Shown here piece by piece: positions 17,001-25,475 of a DNA stretch of 64,000 bases. The notes under the pieces were generated by a model. That model searched no databases, had not been told where the DNA came from, and was given only the letters and a program-made list of their open reading frames with translations. Position 1 is the first letter of the stretch; every line of letters begins with the position of its first letter. A program made the translations under genes and the position numbers. This stretch comes from Mucilaginibacter sp. (GTDB lineage Bacteria; Bacteroidota; Bacteroidia; Sphingobacteriales; Sphingobacteriaceae), in contig NZ_JAQBOF010000037.1 in assembly GCF_028288185.1 (NCBI RefSeq), positions 78,824-142,823 on the forward strand, read 5' to 3'.

Positions 17001-19184
17001 ATGAAGAAAACTATACTCTTTTTTGGTTTTATGGCTACTGCTTTTGCGGCTCTAGCACAGGTAAAACCAGCAACGACAGAACTGCCACAAAAAACCACTT
17101 TCCAAACCGGCAGCCCATGGATACCGCAAATTGATGTACGATCAGACATCGCCATAGTTTATGGAACGAATGACCGCCCGAATATGACGTTTGAGCAGCG
17201 TGTACAATCATGGCGCGATCATGGTTACCAAACCGCTTTTATGACGGGTATTGCCTGGGGTAGTTATGATGATTTCTTTTTAGGCAAATGGGATGGCAAA
17301 AATCACCTTGACCTGGCACAGGTTGAGCAAAATGGCAAGCCTATTATGCACGGGCGCAATATCCCCTACGTTGTACCTACCGATGTATTTATTGAATACA
17401 TGAAAAAAGCTGTAATGAAACGGGTTATCGATGTCGGCATTAAAGAGATTTTTTTAGAGGAGCCAGAGTTTTGGGCGCGTGGTGGTTATAGCGTTCCGTT
17501 TAAAGAGGAGTGGCAAAAGTTTTACGGCTTCCCATGGAAACCACAGGATGAAAGTGCAGAGAACACCTATCTGTCAAGCAAACTTAAATACCAGTTGTAT
17601 TACAATGCCATTAAACAAGTATCAGATTACGCAAAGGACTATGCTAAAAGCAAAGGAATCAACATTAAAATATACATAGCTACACACTCTCTGGTTAACT
17701 ATTCGTCATGGCGCATTGTAAGCCCTGAGGCTAGTTTGGCATCATTGCCGGGTATAGATGGCTATATAGCCCAGGTTTGGACAGGCACATCCCGCGAGGC
17801 TACTTATTTTAACGGCGACCGGAAAGAACGTGTTTTTGAAAACGCGTTTTTAGAGTATGGTTCAATGGTATCCATGACAGCTCCAACCAAACGAAAACTT
17901 TTCTTTTTAACAGATCCTATTGAAGATGCACGCCGCGATTGGGCAGATTATAAACGTAATTACCAGGCCACTTTCAGCGCTAAATTGTTATACCCGGTAG
18001 TTGCCAATTACGAGGTGATGCCATGGCCGGAACGTATTTATACCGGTAAGTATAAAATGGCCAATAGCGACTCAAGCGTAAACATCCCTAAGTACTATTC
18101 TACCCAGATGCAGATCATGGTTAACTCTTTAAACAGCATACCTGAGTCTACTAATAAAGTATCGGGCGTAAATGGGATCGGGGTGTTAATGAGCAACTCT
18201 TTAATGTTCCAGCGTTTCCCAACGCATAATGGTTTTGAAGATCCTCAATTTTCTATATTTTATGGCCAAACCCTGCCATTGGTAAAACGAGGTGTACCGG
18301 TACAAACCGTACACATGGAGAACCTGGGTTATGCCGCAACTTTAAAGGATATTAAGGTTTTGGTGATGAGCTATTCGAACATGAAACCAAATTCGGCATT
18401 GGTGCATGAGCAATTGGCGGCCTGGGTGAAAAAGGGCGGGGTGCTGATATATTGCGGCAAAGATGATGATCCATATCAATCTGTTATGGAATGGTGGAAC
18501 ACCAAAGGGAACAGCTTTACCGCGCCATCACAACACCTGTTTAAACTGCTTAATATAGATCCATCAAGCGGCAAGCAAAAATTTAAAGTTGGCTTGGGTG
18601 CCGTTTACGTGATAAGAGAAAACCCTAAAGACTTTGTAATGCAGGCCAATAACGATGGCAAGTACCTTAATACCGTTAAAGAGGCTTACGAAACCGATAG
18701 CAAAGCCGGTAAGCTGGTATTTAAAAACAGCTTGTATTTAGAGCGTGGACCTTATGATATAATAGCCGTGCTGAATGAAAATGAAGACACCAAACCATAC
18801 ACTGTTAAAGGCCCTGTTATTGACCTGTTCGACCCTAAATTACCGGTGCTTGCAGAAAAGGTGGTAAACCCCGGCGAGCAATCTTATTTATATGATGTTA
18901 AGCGTGTAGTAAATAAAGCCAAGCCCCAAATACTGGCATCAGCGTCAAGAGTATATGAGGAGAAGGTAGCCGGCAAACAATACAGCTTTGTAGCCAAAAG
19001 CCCTATCAATACGTTAAATAGCATGCGTGTATTATTACCTGCACAAGCCAAAAATATTACCATTACTGATAGTCGGGGTCAAACCATTACCAATTTCCAA
19101 TCATCATGGGATGCATCGTCAAACACGTTGTATTTGGGTTATGATAATAGCCCTGATGGCATCCATGTGAGTCTTAGCTGGTAA
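17001..19184 (+). CDS. large exported protein of unknown family, glycoside hydrolase-like
   Basis: Starting at the ATG at 17001 gives a 727-residue protein with a signal peptide ending AALAQ; a longer frame from 16959 has no signal. I do not recognise the family with certainty. The first 370 residues alternate strands and helices like a TIM barrel and include the acidic stretch IFLEEPEFWARGG, where Glu residues could be catalytic. Residues about 400-500 (GIGVLMSNS, VKVLVMSYSNMKP-like text, GGVLIYCGKDDD) read like the Rossmann trimerisation domain that follows the barrel in GH42-type enzymes. A beta-rich C-terminus closes it. Context supports a glycan-related role; the substrate is unknown. 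Confidence 0.6.
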   Translation: MKKTILFFGFMATAFAALAQVKPATTELPQKTTFQTGSPWIPQIDVRSDIAIVYGTNDRPNMTFEQRVQSWRDHGYQTAFMTGIAWGSYDDFFLGKWDGKNHLDLAQVEQNGKPIMHGRNIPYVVPTDVFIEYMKKAVMKRVIDVGIKEIFLEEPEFWARGGYSVPFKEEWQKFYGFPWKPQDESAENTYLSSKLKYQLYYNAIKQVSDYAKDYAKSKGINIKIYIATHSLVNYSSWRIVSPEASLASLPGIDGYIAQVWTGTSREATYFNGDRKERVFENAFLEYGSMVSMTAPTKRKLFFLTDPIEDARRDWADYKRNYQATFSAKLLYPVVANYEVMPWPERIYTGKYKMANSDSSVNIPKYYSTQMQIMVNSLNSIPESTNKVSGVNGIGVLMSNSLMFQRFPTHNGFEDPQFSIFYGQTLPLVKRGVPVQTVHMENLGYAATLKDIKVLVMSYSNMKPNSALVHEQLAAWVKKGGVLIYCGKDDDPYQSVMEWWNTKGNSFTAPSQHLFKLLNIDPSSGKQKFKVGLGAVYVIRENPKDFVMQANNDGKYLNTVKEAYETDSKAGKLVFKNSLYLERGPYDIIAVLNENEDTKPYTVKGPVIDLFDPKLPVLAEKVVNPGEQSYLYDVKRVVNKAKPQILASASRVYEEKVAGKQYSFVAKSPINTLNSMRVLLPAQAKNITITDSRGQTITNFQSSWDASSNTLYLGYDNSPDGIHVSLSW

Positions 19185-19189
19185 TCAAT

Positions 19190-19240
19190 AATATCGAACA
19201 CCGAATATTGAATAATGAAGGATTTTTGGTGTTCGATATT
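19190..19240. repeat. inverted repeat after the 17001 gene
   Basis: A 13-bp perfect inverted repeat (AATATCGAACACC/GGTGTTCGATATT) surrounds a 25-base A/T-rich loop just after the stop codon. It lacks a T-run, so it may be an RNA 3'-end stabiliser or a repeat relic, not a classic terminator. Confidence 0.5.
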
Positions 19241-19261
19241 TATAAGCTCAAAGAAGTGTTT

Positions 19262-19446
19262 TGTTTCACGCGAGAGTGAAACAGATGAAACAAGATTTTG
19301 ACTTAATATATTGAAAATAAGTGATTTGTGAAAAACCCGTGAAACAAAATGAAACAACCTTTCGTCAGTGCTTTTACACGTATATTTTTAATAAAATCCT
19401 TAATATCAAATAATTGAAATTTGTCGGTTTTGTGAAGAGTGAAACA
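19262..19446. promoter_or_regulatory. cluster of GTGAAACA motifs
   Basis: The 8-mer GTGAAACA occurs at 19276, 19339 and 19439, and its complement TGTTTCAC at 19262, in the 271-bp gap between two genes. The first pair forms an 8-bp inverted repeat with a 6-base spacer. Each arm equals half of a ParB parS palindrome, but no contiguous site is present. A repressor operator is another reading. Confidence 0.3.
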
Positions 19447-19455
19447 GAAGATAAA

Positions 19456-20136
19456 CTACTTCTTCATAATATAAAAACAGATCTCCCGGCGGGTTTCAAA
19501 CCCCATAGTTTCATAAACTTTAATAGCGCGCTCATTATCGGTCCGTACATGTAAAAACGGGATATTGCCTGCGGCTATTATACGGTTAATGTGGAATTGC
19601 AGTAATACCTTTGCGTATCCTTTCCCGGTATGATCTGGATGTGTACAAACCGCGCTAACCTCGGCATAAGGCGATGGATGCATACGCTGCCCTGCCATGG
19701 CCACAAGTTTATTATTATCAAAAATGCCGTAGTAAAATCCAAAATCAATAGTACGTTCTGCAAACGGGCCGGGGTTGGTAAGTTTTGTAAGTGCGAGCAT
19801 TTGAGGGATATGCTCATCCGTTAGTGCAAGCAGCTCTATAGATACATCGGTAGGTGTAGCATCCCCGGTATATACCATCTGCAAACATTTTATGGCATTT
19901 AAAACATTCCATATTTTGGGTATTTCTCTTTCAACTGGTGATACAAAACCTACAGGGCCGCTATGAGTAATAAGATCATAAAGCTGCTGAAAATTATCCG
20001 GGCGATATTCTTTAAAACCTATAAATGGCGAAACTTCTTTATCAAAATATTTAATTTGTTCGTTACCTTTAGCCAGCTGTTTGTTGCCCGTAGCCAAAGC
20101 ATTGTAGGCCGGGTTATCTAATACATGTTCCATCAT
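19456..20136 (-). CDS. GNAT-family N-acetyltransferase
   Basis: The 226-residue protein begins best at the ATG at 20136; the longer frame would use a TTG two codons upstream. The C-terminal half is a GNAT domain with the acetyl-CoA loop VCTHPDHTGKGYA, strand five text FLHVRTDNERAIKVYETMGF and a closing beta strand. The N-terminal 110 residues are a less conserved partner domain, as in two-domain GNAT proteins of the FR47 type. It should acetylate an amine in the cytoplasm; the substrate is unknown. It is divergent from the lipoprotein gene at 20223. Confidence 0.85.
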   Translation of the reverse strand: MMEHVLDNPAYNALATGNKQLAKGNEQIKYFDKEVSPFIGFKEYRPDNFQQLYDLITHSGPVGFVSPVEREIPKIWNVLNAIKCLQMVYTGDATPTDVSIELLALTDEHIPQMLALTKLTNPGPFAERTIDFGFYYGIFDNNKLVAMAGQRMHPSPYAEVSAVCTHPDHTGKGYAKVLLQFHINRIIAAGNIPFLHVRTDNERAIKVYETMGFETRREICFYIMKK

Positions 20137-20222
20137 AAGCAAACCTATAAAAAAAGAATTTGAATGTTGGTTAAGGTGTCATTTACAGCACATTTTTACT
20201 ATTTAATTACCGTTAGATCATA

Positions 20223-20702
20223 ATGAAATATATTACCTTAATCTGCATTGCAGCATTATTTATAACTGCCTGCTCATCGCCACAAAAAAAAGAAGGTGGT
20301 GCTGATGGTGCTATTAACAGCTACGCGATACCTAAACAAACCGAAAATGCTAAAACTGTTGCGTATACATTGCATTTTATAAATAAACAGGGAAAGGATA
20401 GCACCCTTATTGACCTGTTAATACACGGCGAGCAGGTAACCGGCCTTATAAATTGGTACCCCTATCAAAAAGAAGGCCGTAACGGCGTTATAGAAGGCAG
20501 ATTAAAGAATGATACTATTCATGCCATTTGGGGGTTTCCGCGAGGGCTGGATAAAGACACCATAGGTGTTGAGTTTTTATTGAAAGACAAACAACTATCA
20601 CAAAAGCCGCTTAAACTAAACACCAAAACCGGTAGGCAGCAAACTGATGAAACTACAGGTTTTTCTATAAAATACAAACCCGCGCCTAAAAATCATCGCT
20701 AA
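20223..20702 (+). CDS. hypothetical lipoprotein
   Basis: The 159-residue protein has a lipoprotein signal peptide with the lipobox ITAC, so the mature protein starts at Cys17 and is anchored to a membrane. The rest is a small beta-rich domain with the repeated theme of T-L-x-D-L-L-I-H-G and G-R-L-K-N-D-T-I, reminiscent of small Bacteroidota lipoproteins of unknown function. Its stop codon is directly followed by the stop of the convergent 60-residue gene. Confidence 0.75.
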   Translation: MKYITLICIAALFITACSSPQKKEGGADGAINSYAIPKQTENAKTVAYTLHFINKQGKDSTLIDLLIHGEQVTGLINWYPYQKEGRNGVIEGRLKNDTIHAIWGFPRGLDKDTIGVEFLLKDKQLSQKPLKLNTKTGRQQTDETTGFSIKYKPAPKNHR

Positions 20703-20885
20703 TTAATAACCGGTTTTACGTTCATATAGCTCGCGCATAATTAAACCTAATAAAATGCCAAATGCAATACCCAGTGCCAGGTGATGCATGGCTTCGCCAA
20801 CAGCAATACCTATAACCAAACCAATAATAAACAGGTTTCTTTTTCTCTTGTGCTTATCCACCCGGTAAAAGTAACAAACAAACAT
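20703..20885 (-). CDS. small membrane protein, glycine-zipper-like
   Basis: The 60-residue product has a basic N-terminus (KHKRKRN) followed by a hydrophobic hairpin with regularly spaced Gly and Ala residues (GLVIGIAVGEAMHH then GIAFGILLGLIM). It looks like a small inner-membrane protein. A hairpin with five T residues lies immediately upstream of its start and separates it from the gene at 20942. Function is unknown. Confidence 0.55.
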   Translation of the reverse strand: MFVCYFYRVDKHKRKRNLFIIGLVIGIAVGEAMHHLALGIAFGILLGLIMRELYERKTGY

Positions 20886-20914
20886 AAAAACCCGGCTCTT
20901 ATACAGAGGCCGGG
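20886..20914 (-). terminator. terminator of the 20942 gene
   Basis: Stem CCCGGCTCT/AGAGGCCGGG with one bulged base, followed on the minus strand by TTTTT. It lies between two small minus-strand genes. Confidence 0.6.
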
Positions 20915-20941
20915 CTAAAGTAAATATAGGGAAAAGAGTAA

Positions 20942-21181
20942 TTAGCGTACAGGCATTGCTTTAATGAAAACTCCGCTGGCATCAAATCGCACAACATACC
21001 TGGTACTGCTTGATATTATAAATACCGAATACTCCGATGCAGCTGTAGTTTTTGGTTTTGCACCTTCGCGCAGCTTATGCCGCAATAAATTATCAAAAGG
21101 TTGTAAATAATAAACGGAGCCTGTTAACAACAACACAATTATGCCATAACTAAAATATCGTTTCCTGAACACAAACTGCAC
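20942..21181 (-). CDS. hypothetical small single-span membrane protein
   Basis: A 79-residue frame starts with GTG at 21181; there is no in-frame ATG near the start. One membrane segment (YGIIVLLLTGSVYYLQPF) follows a basic N-terminus, and a polar domain of about 50 residues follows. The existence of a terminator hairpin just after its stop supports it as a real gene, but the start and function are uncertain. Confidence 0.4.
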   Translation of the reverse strand: MQFVFRKRYFSYGIIVLLLTGSVYYLQPFDNLLRHKLREGAKPKTTAASEYSVFIISSSTRYVVRFDASGVFIKAMPVR

Positions 21182-21282
21182 ATCAGCCAGCCTGCTGCAT
21201 GTATAATAAAAACGGTGAGTCTAGAGCGATACATCTGCTAAAAAATTATGCTTTATAAATATATTAATTAATGCTTTACCCA

Positions 21283-23241
21283 TTATTTTATGATAGTTAA
21301 ACTGCCTGTCATTTTTTTAGCCCCGTTTTTAGGGTCTATTATATAATAGTAAACGCCAAATGGTAAACTCCTCCCGTCAAACTTACCATCCCAGGGGATA
21401 GTATAGCCGTTTGATGAAAATACTTTTACCCCATAACGGTTAAATACTTCTATAGTAGCGTTAGTATAAGTGTTTAAATATTTTATATCCCAGGTATCAT
21501 TGATGCCATCATTATTGGGCGTAAACGCGTTGGGCACTACGGGCTTCTTTACTACATGTACATCAACCTGTGCTGACGCCGAACATCCTTTGTCCGAAGT
21601 GACCGTCAGCGTATATCTTGTATCAACTGTTGGGCTAAAAGAAGGGTTAAGTATGTTGGGATTACCAATACCGGTAGTTGGCGACCATAGGTATTTTAAA
21701 CTATCGCTGGCAACTTTAGGGTTTAAAGTGTTTTGCTCTCCTTCCAGCATATTGGCTGTTGCCGGCAATGTTATAACAGGGAGAGGACTAACAGCAATAA
21801 CAAAAGGTGTAGTAGTTGTACACCCGCTATTATCAGCTACAAAAACGCAACTTATTGTAAAAGTACCTGTTCCGGAGATCTTAGGATCAAAAACACCTTG
21901 TGACGATATGCCGGTACCGCTAAATGTTGCGCTTCCGGGCACATTTGATTGAGCTGTTATAGTTGCCGTACCACCTTCCTGGCATAATACTACCGGACTT
22001 ACAAGCGGATTGTTATTTACCATTAACGTAACCGCAGGCGTAGGATTTATGATTACATCCTGCCGCGTGGTAGTATAAGAGCACCCACTGGCTGTATAGA
22101 CAACTAGTACCGCATGATAGATTTGTGGCAACGCTGTATTATTTATCCCGTAAAAATGCCGGTATTTTTTATCGCTGCGTATAGTGGTCTTTTTAAACAC
22201 TATTGAATCTGTTGGATGATTATCAATATCATAATACCATATCAGCTTGGCTATTTTGGCATTAACAGTATCTGATTGATCAATAAAAGTTACGCTATCG
22301 CCGCCGCAGAGCATAGTCCGGTTTTCAATATCGAATTTTGCAACCGGCGTGTTGGTTATTGTAAATGTCTTTGTCTTGCCTACAGGCGCACAGCCGTTTG
22401 ACGAAGTAACTTTTAGCGTAGCTGTATAGACCCCGGTATTGGTGTACTTATGCGTAGGGTTTTGAGCTGTTGAGGTGTTTGGATTTAACGGGGTAGAGGC
22501 CGCGTCACCAAAGTTCCAGTTATAAGTAAGACCGGTAGTGTTGGCAGTAGCAGTTATATCTGTAAATTGCGTAATATCATAAGGGCAAACATTAAAATTG
22601 ACAGCAACTACTTTAATTGTTTGTGTACGAAGATCACTTACGCAACCTTTATTTGATATGATTTCCAGGGTTACTTTATAACTGCCGCTTATTGCATAAG
22701 TATGGGTAAATGGGGCACCGGTAGTACGGGTAAGTGTGGTACCATCGCCAAAATTCCACTGCCATTGCGCAATTGGATCAACATTAGTGGACTTATCTGT
22801 AAATGTAACAATCGAATCAGGGCACGTTGATGCTGATGCATTAAAATCCGCTACAAGTTTTGGCACAATGTGCATTATTTGTACCGCTGATGTTGAAGAA
22901 CAGCCAGCACTATTGTAAACAGTTAGTTTTACATCATAATCGCCAGGAGTAGTATAAGTATGCGTTGGGCTTGGAGATGTGGATGTTTGCCCATCGCCAA
23001 AATCCCAGAACCGGGTAGTTATGGCGAGTGTGGATGTTGAAGCATCTTTAAAATCAAGGGTACTAACCAGGCAATTAGCATTAGTATTATTAGCTACAGT
23101 AAAAGCTGCTATTGGCATATCGGCTAAACTGCCAGAGCATAGTTGTGCATAGCTTGCGCCGGGTTTGCCTGCAAGCAAACCCATAAGAATAAAAAATAAA
23201 TTATATTTTTTTATAAAAGCTAATATACCTTTTATGCGCAT
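21283..23241 (-). CDS. PKD-repeat surface protein with type IX secretion sorting domain
   Basis: Starting at the ATG at 23241 gives a 652-residue protein with a signal peptide ending near ASYAQ. A frame extending to 23307 would include a strong terminator hairpin and is rejected. At least four PKD domains follow, each with the FGDG or WNFGD signature (for example WDFGDGQTS, WNFGDGTTL, WNFGDAAST), then Ig-like strands. The last 90 residues (VPNAFTPNNDGINDTW, then VFNRYGVKVF and a terminal GSLTIIK) are the gliding-motility/type B C-terminal sorting domain. The protein should be exported through the type IX system and attached to or released from the cell surface, probably as an adhesin. Confidence 0.92.
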   Translation of the reverse strand: MRIKGILAFIKKYNLFFILMGLLAGKPGASYAQLCSGSLADMPIAAFTVANNTNANCLVSTLDFKDASTSTLAITTRFWDFGDGQTSTSPSPTHTYTTPGDYDVKLTVYNSAGCSSTSAVQIMHIVPKLVADFNASASTCPDSIVTFTDKSTNVDPIAQWQWNFGDGTTLTRTTGAPFTHTYAISGSYKVTLEIISNKGCVSDLRTQTIKVVAVNFNVCPYDITQFTDITATANTTGLTYNWNFGDAASTPLNPNTSTAQNPTHKYTNTGVYTATLKVTSSNGCAPVGKTKTFTITNTPVAKFDIENRTMLCGGDSVTFIDQSDTVNAKIAKLIWYYDIDNHPTDSIVFKKTTIRSDKKYRHFYGINNTALPQIYHAVLVVYTASGCSYTTTRQDVIINPTPAVTLMVNNNPLVSPVVLCQEGGTATITAQSNVPGSATFSGTGISSQGVFDPKISGTGTFTISCVFVADNSGCTTTTPFVIAVSPLPVITLPATANMLEGEQNTLNPKVASDSLKYLWSPTTGIGNPNILNPSFSPTVDTRYTLTVTSDKGCSASAQVDVHVVKKPVVPNAFTPNNDGINDTWDIKYLNTYTNATIEVFNRYGVKVFSSNGYTIPWDGKFDGRSLPFGVYYYIIDPKNGAKKMTGSLTIIK

Positions 23242-23268
23242 AGTCCAGTAACAAATCAACCCGGCTTT

Positions 23269-23304
23269 AAAATAAGCGCCCCGACTAATCGGGGCGCTTA
23301 TTTT
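23269..23304. terminator. strong bidirectional terminator hairpin
   Basis: A 16-bp perfect stem (AAAATAAGCGCCCCGA and its complement) with a 4-base loop and A/T-rich flanks. It separates the YVTN propeller gene from the PKD gene on the minus strand. Confidence 0.85.
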
Positions 23305-23450
23305 CATTAACTAAGATACCACAATCCATCGCACAATATCTATTTTGAAGTGACATTATGGCTTAAAATTAGTTAAACGTAAGCTTAGCGCAAAAATGTA
23401 TCGGTGAATAAGTATTTTGTATAGATGAATGAAATTTCACTGGCAAACAG

Positions 23451-23475
23451 GTGTTCCATTTTGAAAGTGGAACAC
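23451..23475. repeat. inverted repeat at the end of the propeller gene
   Basis: GTGTTCCA and TGGAACAC form an 8-bp perfect inverted repeat with a 9-base spacer, touching the last base of the propeller gene. It could be a 3' hairpin or an operator; no further support is visible. Confidence 0.35.
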
Positions 23476-24620
23476 TACATCACCCTCCCCAATCCAAACT
23501 GGTCGCCGGCCCTAACTGGTTTGCCATCTTTAAAATCAATTTCCAGTACCTTTTCGCTTTCAACTGTATTGTAATGTTCGTCTTTAAGTACGGTTAGTAT
23601 TTTACGGGTTTTTACATCAATAACCTCGCCGCTTGATGGGTAGGCATACTTACCATCTAAAGTAAATGTTACCCATCCCGGCATATCTTGCAAGGGTATG
23701 GTGGTTAATTGTTGGTACGGCTCTACACCGCTAAAAATATGCAGGCGCATGTTTGCGCCATCAGACAACCAAATTTCTTTTTCATCGGGCGTTAGGCCAA
23801 TACCATGACTTGGACAACCGTGGCGCCTTACGCTGCCCTTATCCCAGCCTTCAACTACAACTTGCTTTATTTTTTTGCCGGTTGTTAAATCGCCAACCTC
23901 AAAGCCCAGCAGTTCATTACAATTAACAAAAATGCGGGTTTCTTTGCCGTTAACCGTAAATGGTCTCACAAAATTGCTGAATGGCCCAACCTCGGCAGTA
24001 ACTGTATTTGTTTTTGTATCAGCAATTTTTACCGTTGTATTTTTAATATCGGCCAAATAAACATGCTTGCCCGATAATGCATATATAGTATTGTGTGATG
24101 CGTTAAAACCATCCAGTCGTTTAATGATGTCGCCTGTTTCGCAATCTACAACGTTCCAGTAATGGCTCTCCAATGATGGCAAATACATGGTTTTACCATC
24201 AGGGGCTATAGATAAGCGGTCGCAGCCGTTGGGGATTGGTTTTTCCCAGATCAATTTACCGGTTATCAGGTCCAGGCGCTGCAAACCTTCAAGCGTGGTT
24301 ACATAAACGCTATGCAGCGCAATGCTTACCGCGATGCCTTTAATATTTGAGGGTTGTCCGTTTTTAGGGTGATAGCCTTTAAACGGAATACGTTTTACAA
24401 ACTTATGCCCATGATCTATATCAAATATCAATAAGCCGTGGCCGCCGTAACCTAAATAATCGCGCACGCCCGGTACCGCCGCAAATAAATATCGCCCGTT
24501 CATTAAAAATGGCACTGCATTTGAAGCAACGTTTGCTTTAGCAAACGGGCGCCATGATGCAGCTAGTAGAATGACAGCGCACGACAGGAGCGCGATAAAA
24601 ATGCGGATATTGGTTTTCAT
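23475..24620 (-). CDS. YVTN/PQQ-type beta-propeller protein, exported
   Basis: The 381-residue protein has an N-terminal signal anchor and repeated beta-propeller blades (GKLIWEKPIPNGCDRLSIAP, GKTMYLPSLES, KEIWLSDGANMRLHIF, GKYAYPSSGEVIDV). Blades of the IAPDGKTMYL kind are typical of YVTN-family proteins that form seven-bladed propellers in the periplasm or at the surface. No enzyme residues can be named. It may bind a ligand or act as a scaffold. The gene stands alone, separated by hairpins from the downstream PKD gene. Confidence 0.75.
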   Translation of the reverse strand: MKTNIRIFIALLSCAVILLAASWRPFAKANVASNAVPFLMNGRYLFAAVPGVRDYLGYGGHGLLIFDIDHGHKFVKRIPFKGYHPKNGQPSNIKGIAVSIALHSVYVTTLEGLQRLDLITGKLIWEKPIPNGCDRLSIAPDGKTMYLPSLESHYWNVVDCETGDIIKRLDGFNASHNTIYALSGKHVYLADIKNTTVKIADTKTNTVTAEVGPFSNFVRPFTVNGKETRIFVNCNELLGFEVGDLTTGKKIKQVVVEGWDKGSVRRHGCPSHGIGLTPDEKEIWLSDGANMRLHIFSGVEPYQQLTTIPLQDMPGWVTFTLDGKYAYPSSGEVIDVKTRKILTVLKDEHYNTVESEKVLEIDFKDGKPVRAGDQFGLGRVM

Positions 24621-24691
24621 AACTTACTTTGATTGAGGGTTATATTGGTGATGTTAAGATAGGTAGTGGTATTGATAATTGCAAGGGAATT

Positions 24692-24722
24692 ACAAACCCG
24701 CTTTTCCGCTTGCGGAAGAGGT
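24692..24722. repeat. isolated hairpin upstream of ahpC
   Basis: CTTTTCCGC and GCGGAAGAG pair over 9 bp (one G-T pair). The sequence recalls part of the palindromic repeats at 35601 and 60160 but is too short to call a copy. Confidence 0.3.
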
Positions 24723-24834
24723 TTATTAAGCACCATGTTTTCATCATCTACAAAAACTATTTAATATTGTTTAGCATATAGATATAATCTATACTATATT
24801 TAAAATTGCAATATTTTCGCATCGGCAAATTCCG

Positions 24835-24842
24835 TATATTTG
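24835..24842 (+). promoter_or_regulatory. ahpC promoter -7 box
   Basis: TATATTTG fits the Bacteroidota -7 consensus TAnnTTTG and lies 29 bases before the ATG. A TTG -33 element at the usual spacing is not clear. Confidence 0.55.
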
Positions 24843-24871
24843 CATAAAATTTAAAAACACACATTTATAAT

Positions 24872-25417
24872 ATGATTACTATAGGACAAAAATTTCCGGC
24901 ATATTCTAAAACAGCAGTTGTTAGTTTAGAAAAAGGAAAAGAATTTGAAACATTAACATCTGATTATTTAGTTAATGATGATAACGTTTGGACAGTTATG
25001 TTTTGGTGGCCAAAAGATTTTACTTTTGTTTGCCCTACAGAAATTGCCGAGTTTAATAAAAACTTTGGCGAGTTTAGAGACCGCGAAACCCGTTTAATTG
25101 GCGCATCGACTGATTCTGAATTTGTACATGCTGCATGGAGAACTCATCATGAGGATTTGCGCGATCTTAAATTCCCGATGCTGGCCGACACATCAAAGTC
25201 ATTGGCCGAAGATCTGGGCATTTTAGAGCCTAACGAAAAAATTGCTTACCGTGCTACTTTTATAATTGACCCTACCGGCATAGTACGTTGGGTGTGTGTT
25301 AACGATTTGAGCGTTGGCCGTAACGTTAAAGAAGTTTTACGTGTACTGGATGGTTTACAAACCGATGAGCTTTGCCCATGTAACTGGGAAAAAGGCCAGG
25401 AAACGTTAACCGTTTAA
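24872..25417 (+). CDS. ahpC: alkyl hydroperoxide reductase AhpC-type peroxiredoxin
   Basis: The 181-residue peroxiredoxin reduces hydrogen peroxide and organic hydroperoxides in the cytoplasm. The peroxidatic Cys54 lies in FVCPTE and the C-terminus has a Cys168-Pro-Cys170 motif. Three cysteines in this spacing match the mycobacterial AhpC (61, 174, 176), which is recycled by AhpD instead of AhpF. The next gene encodes just such an AhpD-like protein, so the pair should form one peroxidase system. A terminator hairpin between them implies that ahpC is also made in excess on its own transcript. Confidence 0.93.
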   Translation: MITIGQKFPAYSKTAVVSLEKGKEFETLTSDYLVNDDNVWTVMFWWPKDFTFVCPTEIAEFNKNFGEFRDRETRLIGASTDSEFVHAAWRTHHEDLRDLKFPMLADTSKSLAEDLGILEPNEKIAYRATFIIDPTGIVRWVCVNDLSVGRNVKEVLRVLDGLQTDELCPCNWEKGQETLTV

Positions 25418-25423
25418 AAACTA

Positions 25424-25451
25424 AAGATCCCCGACAAAACGGGGATTTTTT
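25424..25451 (+). terminator. terminator between ahpC and ahpD
   Basis: Stem GATCCCC/GGGGATT extended by A/T pairs, an 8-base loop and a T-run. It would end most ahpC transcripts and allow partial readthrough into ahpD. Confidence 0.75.
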
Positions 25452-25475
25452 ATTACCATAAATTATACAAATACC

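Noticed and set aside
19262..19283. Apparent ParB parS site TGTTTCAC...GTGAAACA
   Set aside because: A six-base spacer separates the two halves, while parS is contiguous; reported only as a half-site cluster.
23242..23307. Longer N-terminus for the PKD protein
   Set aside because: It would cross a strong terminator hairpin and push the signal peptide inward.
24692..24722. Third copy of the TTACTCACCC palindrome
   Set aside because: Only a 20-base hairpin is similar and the ends are missing.
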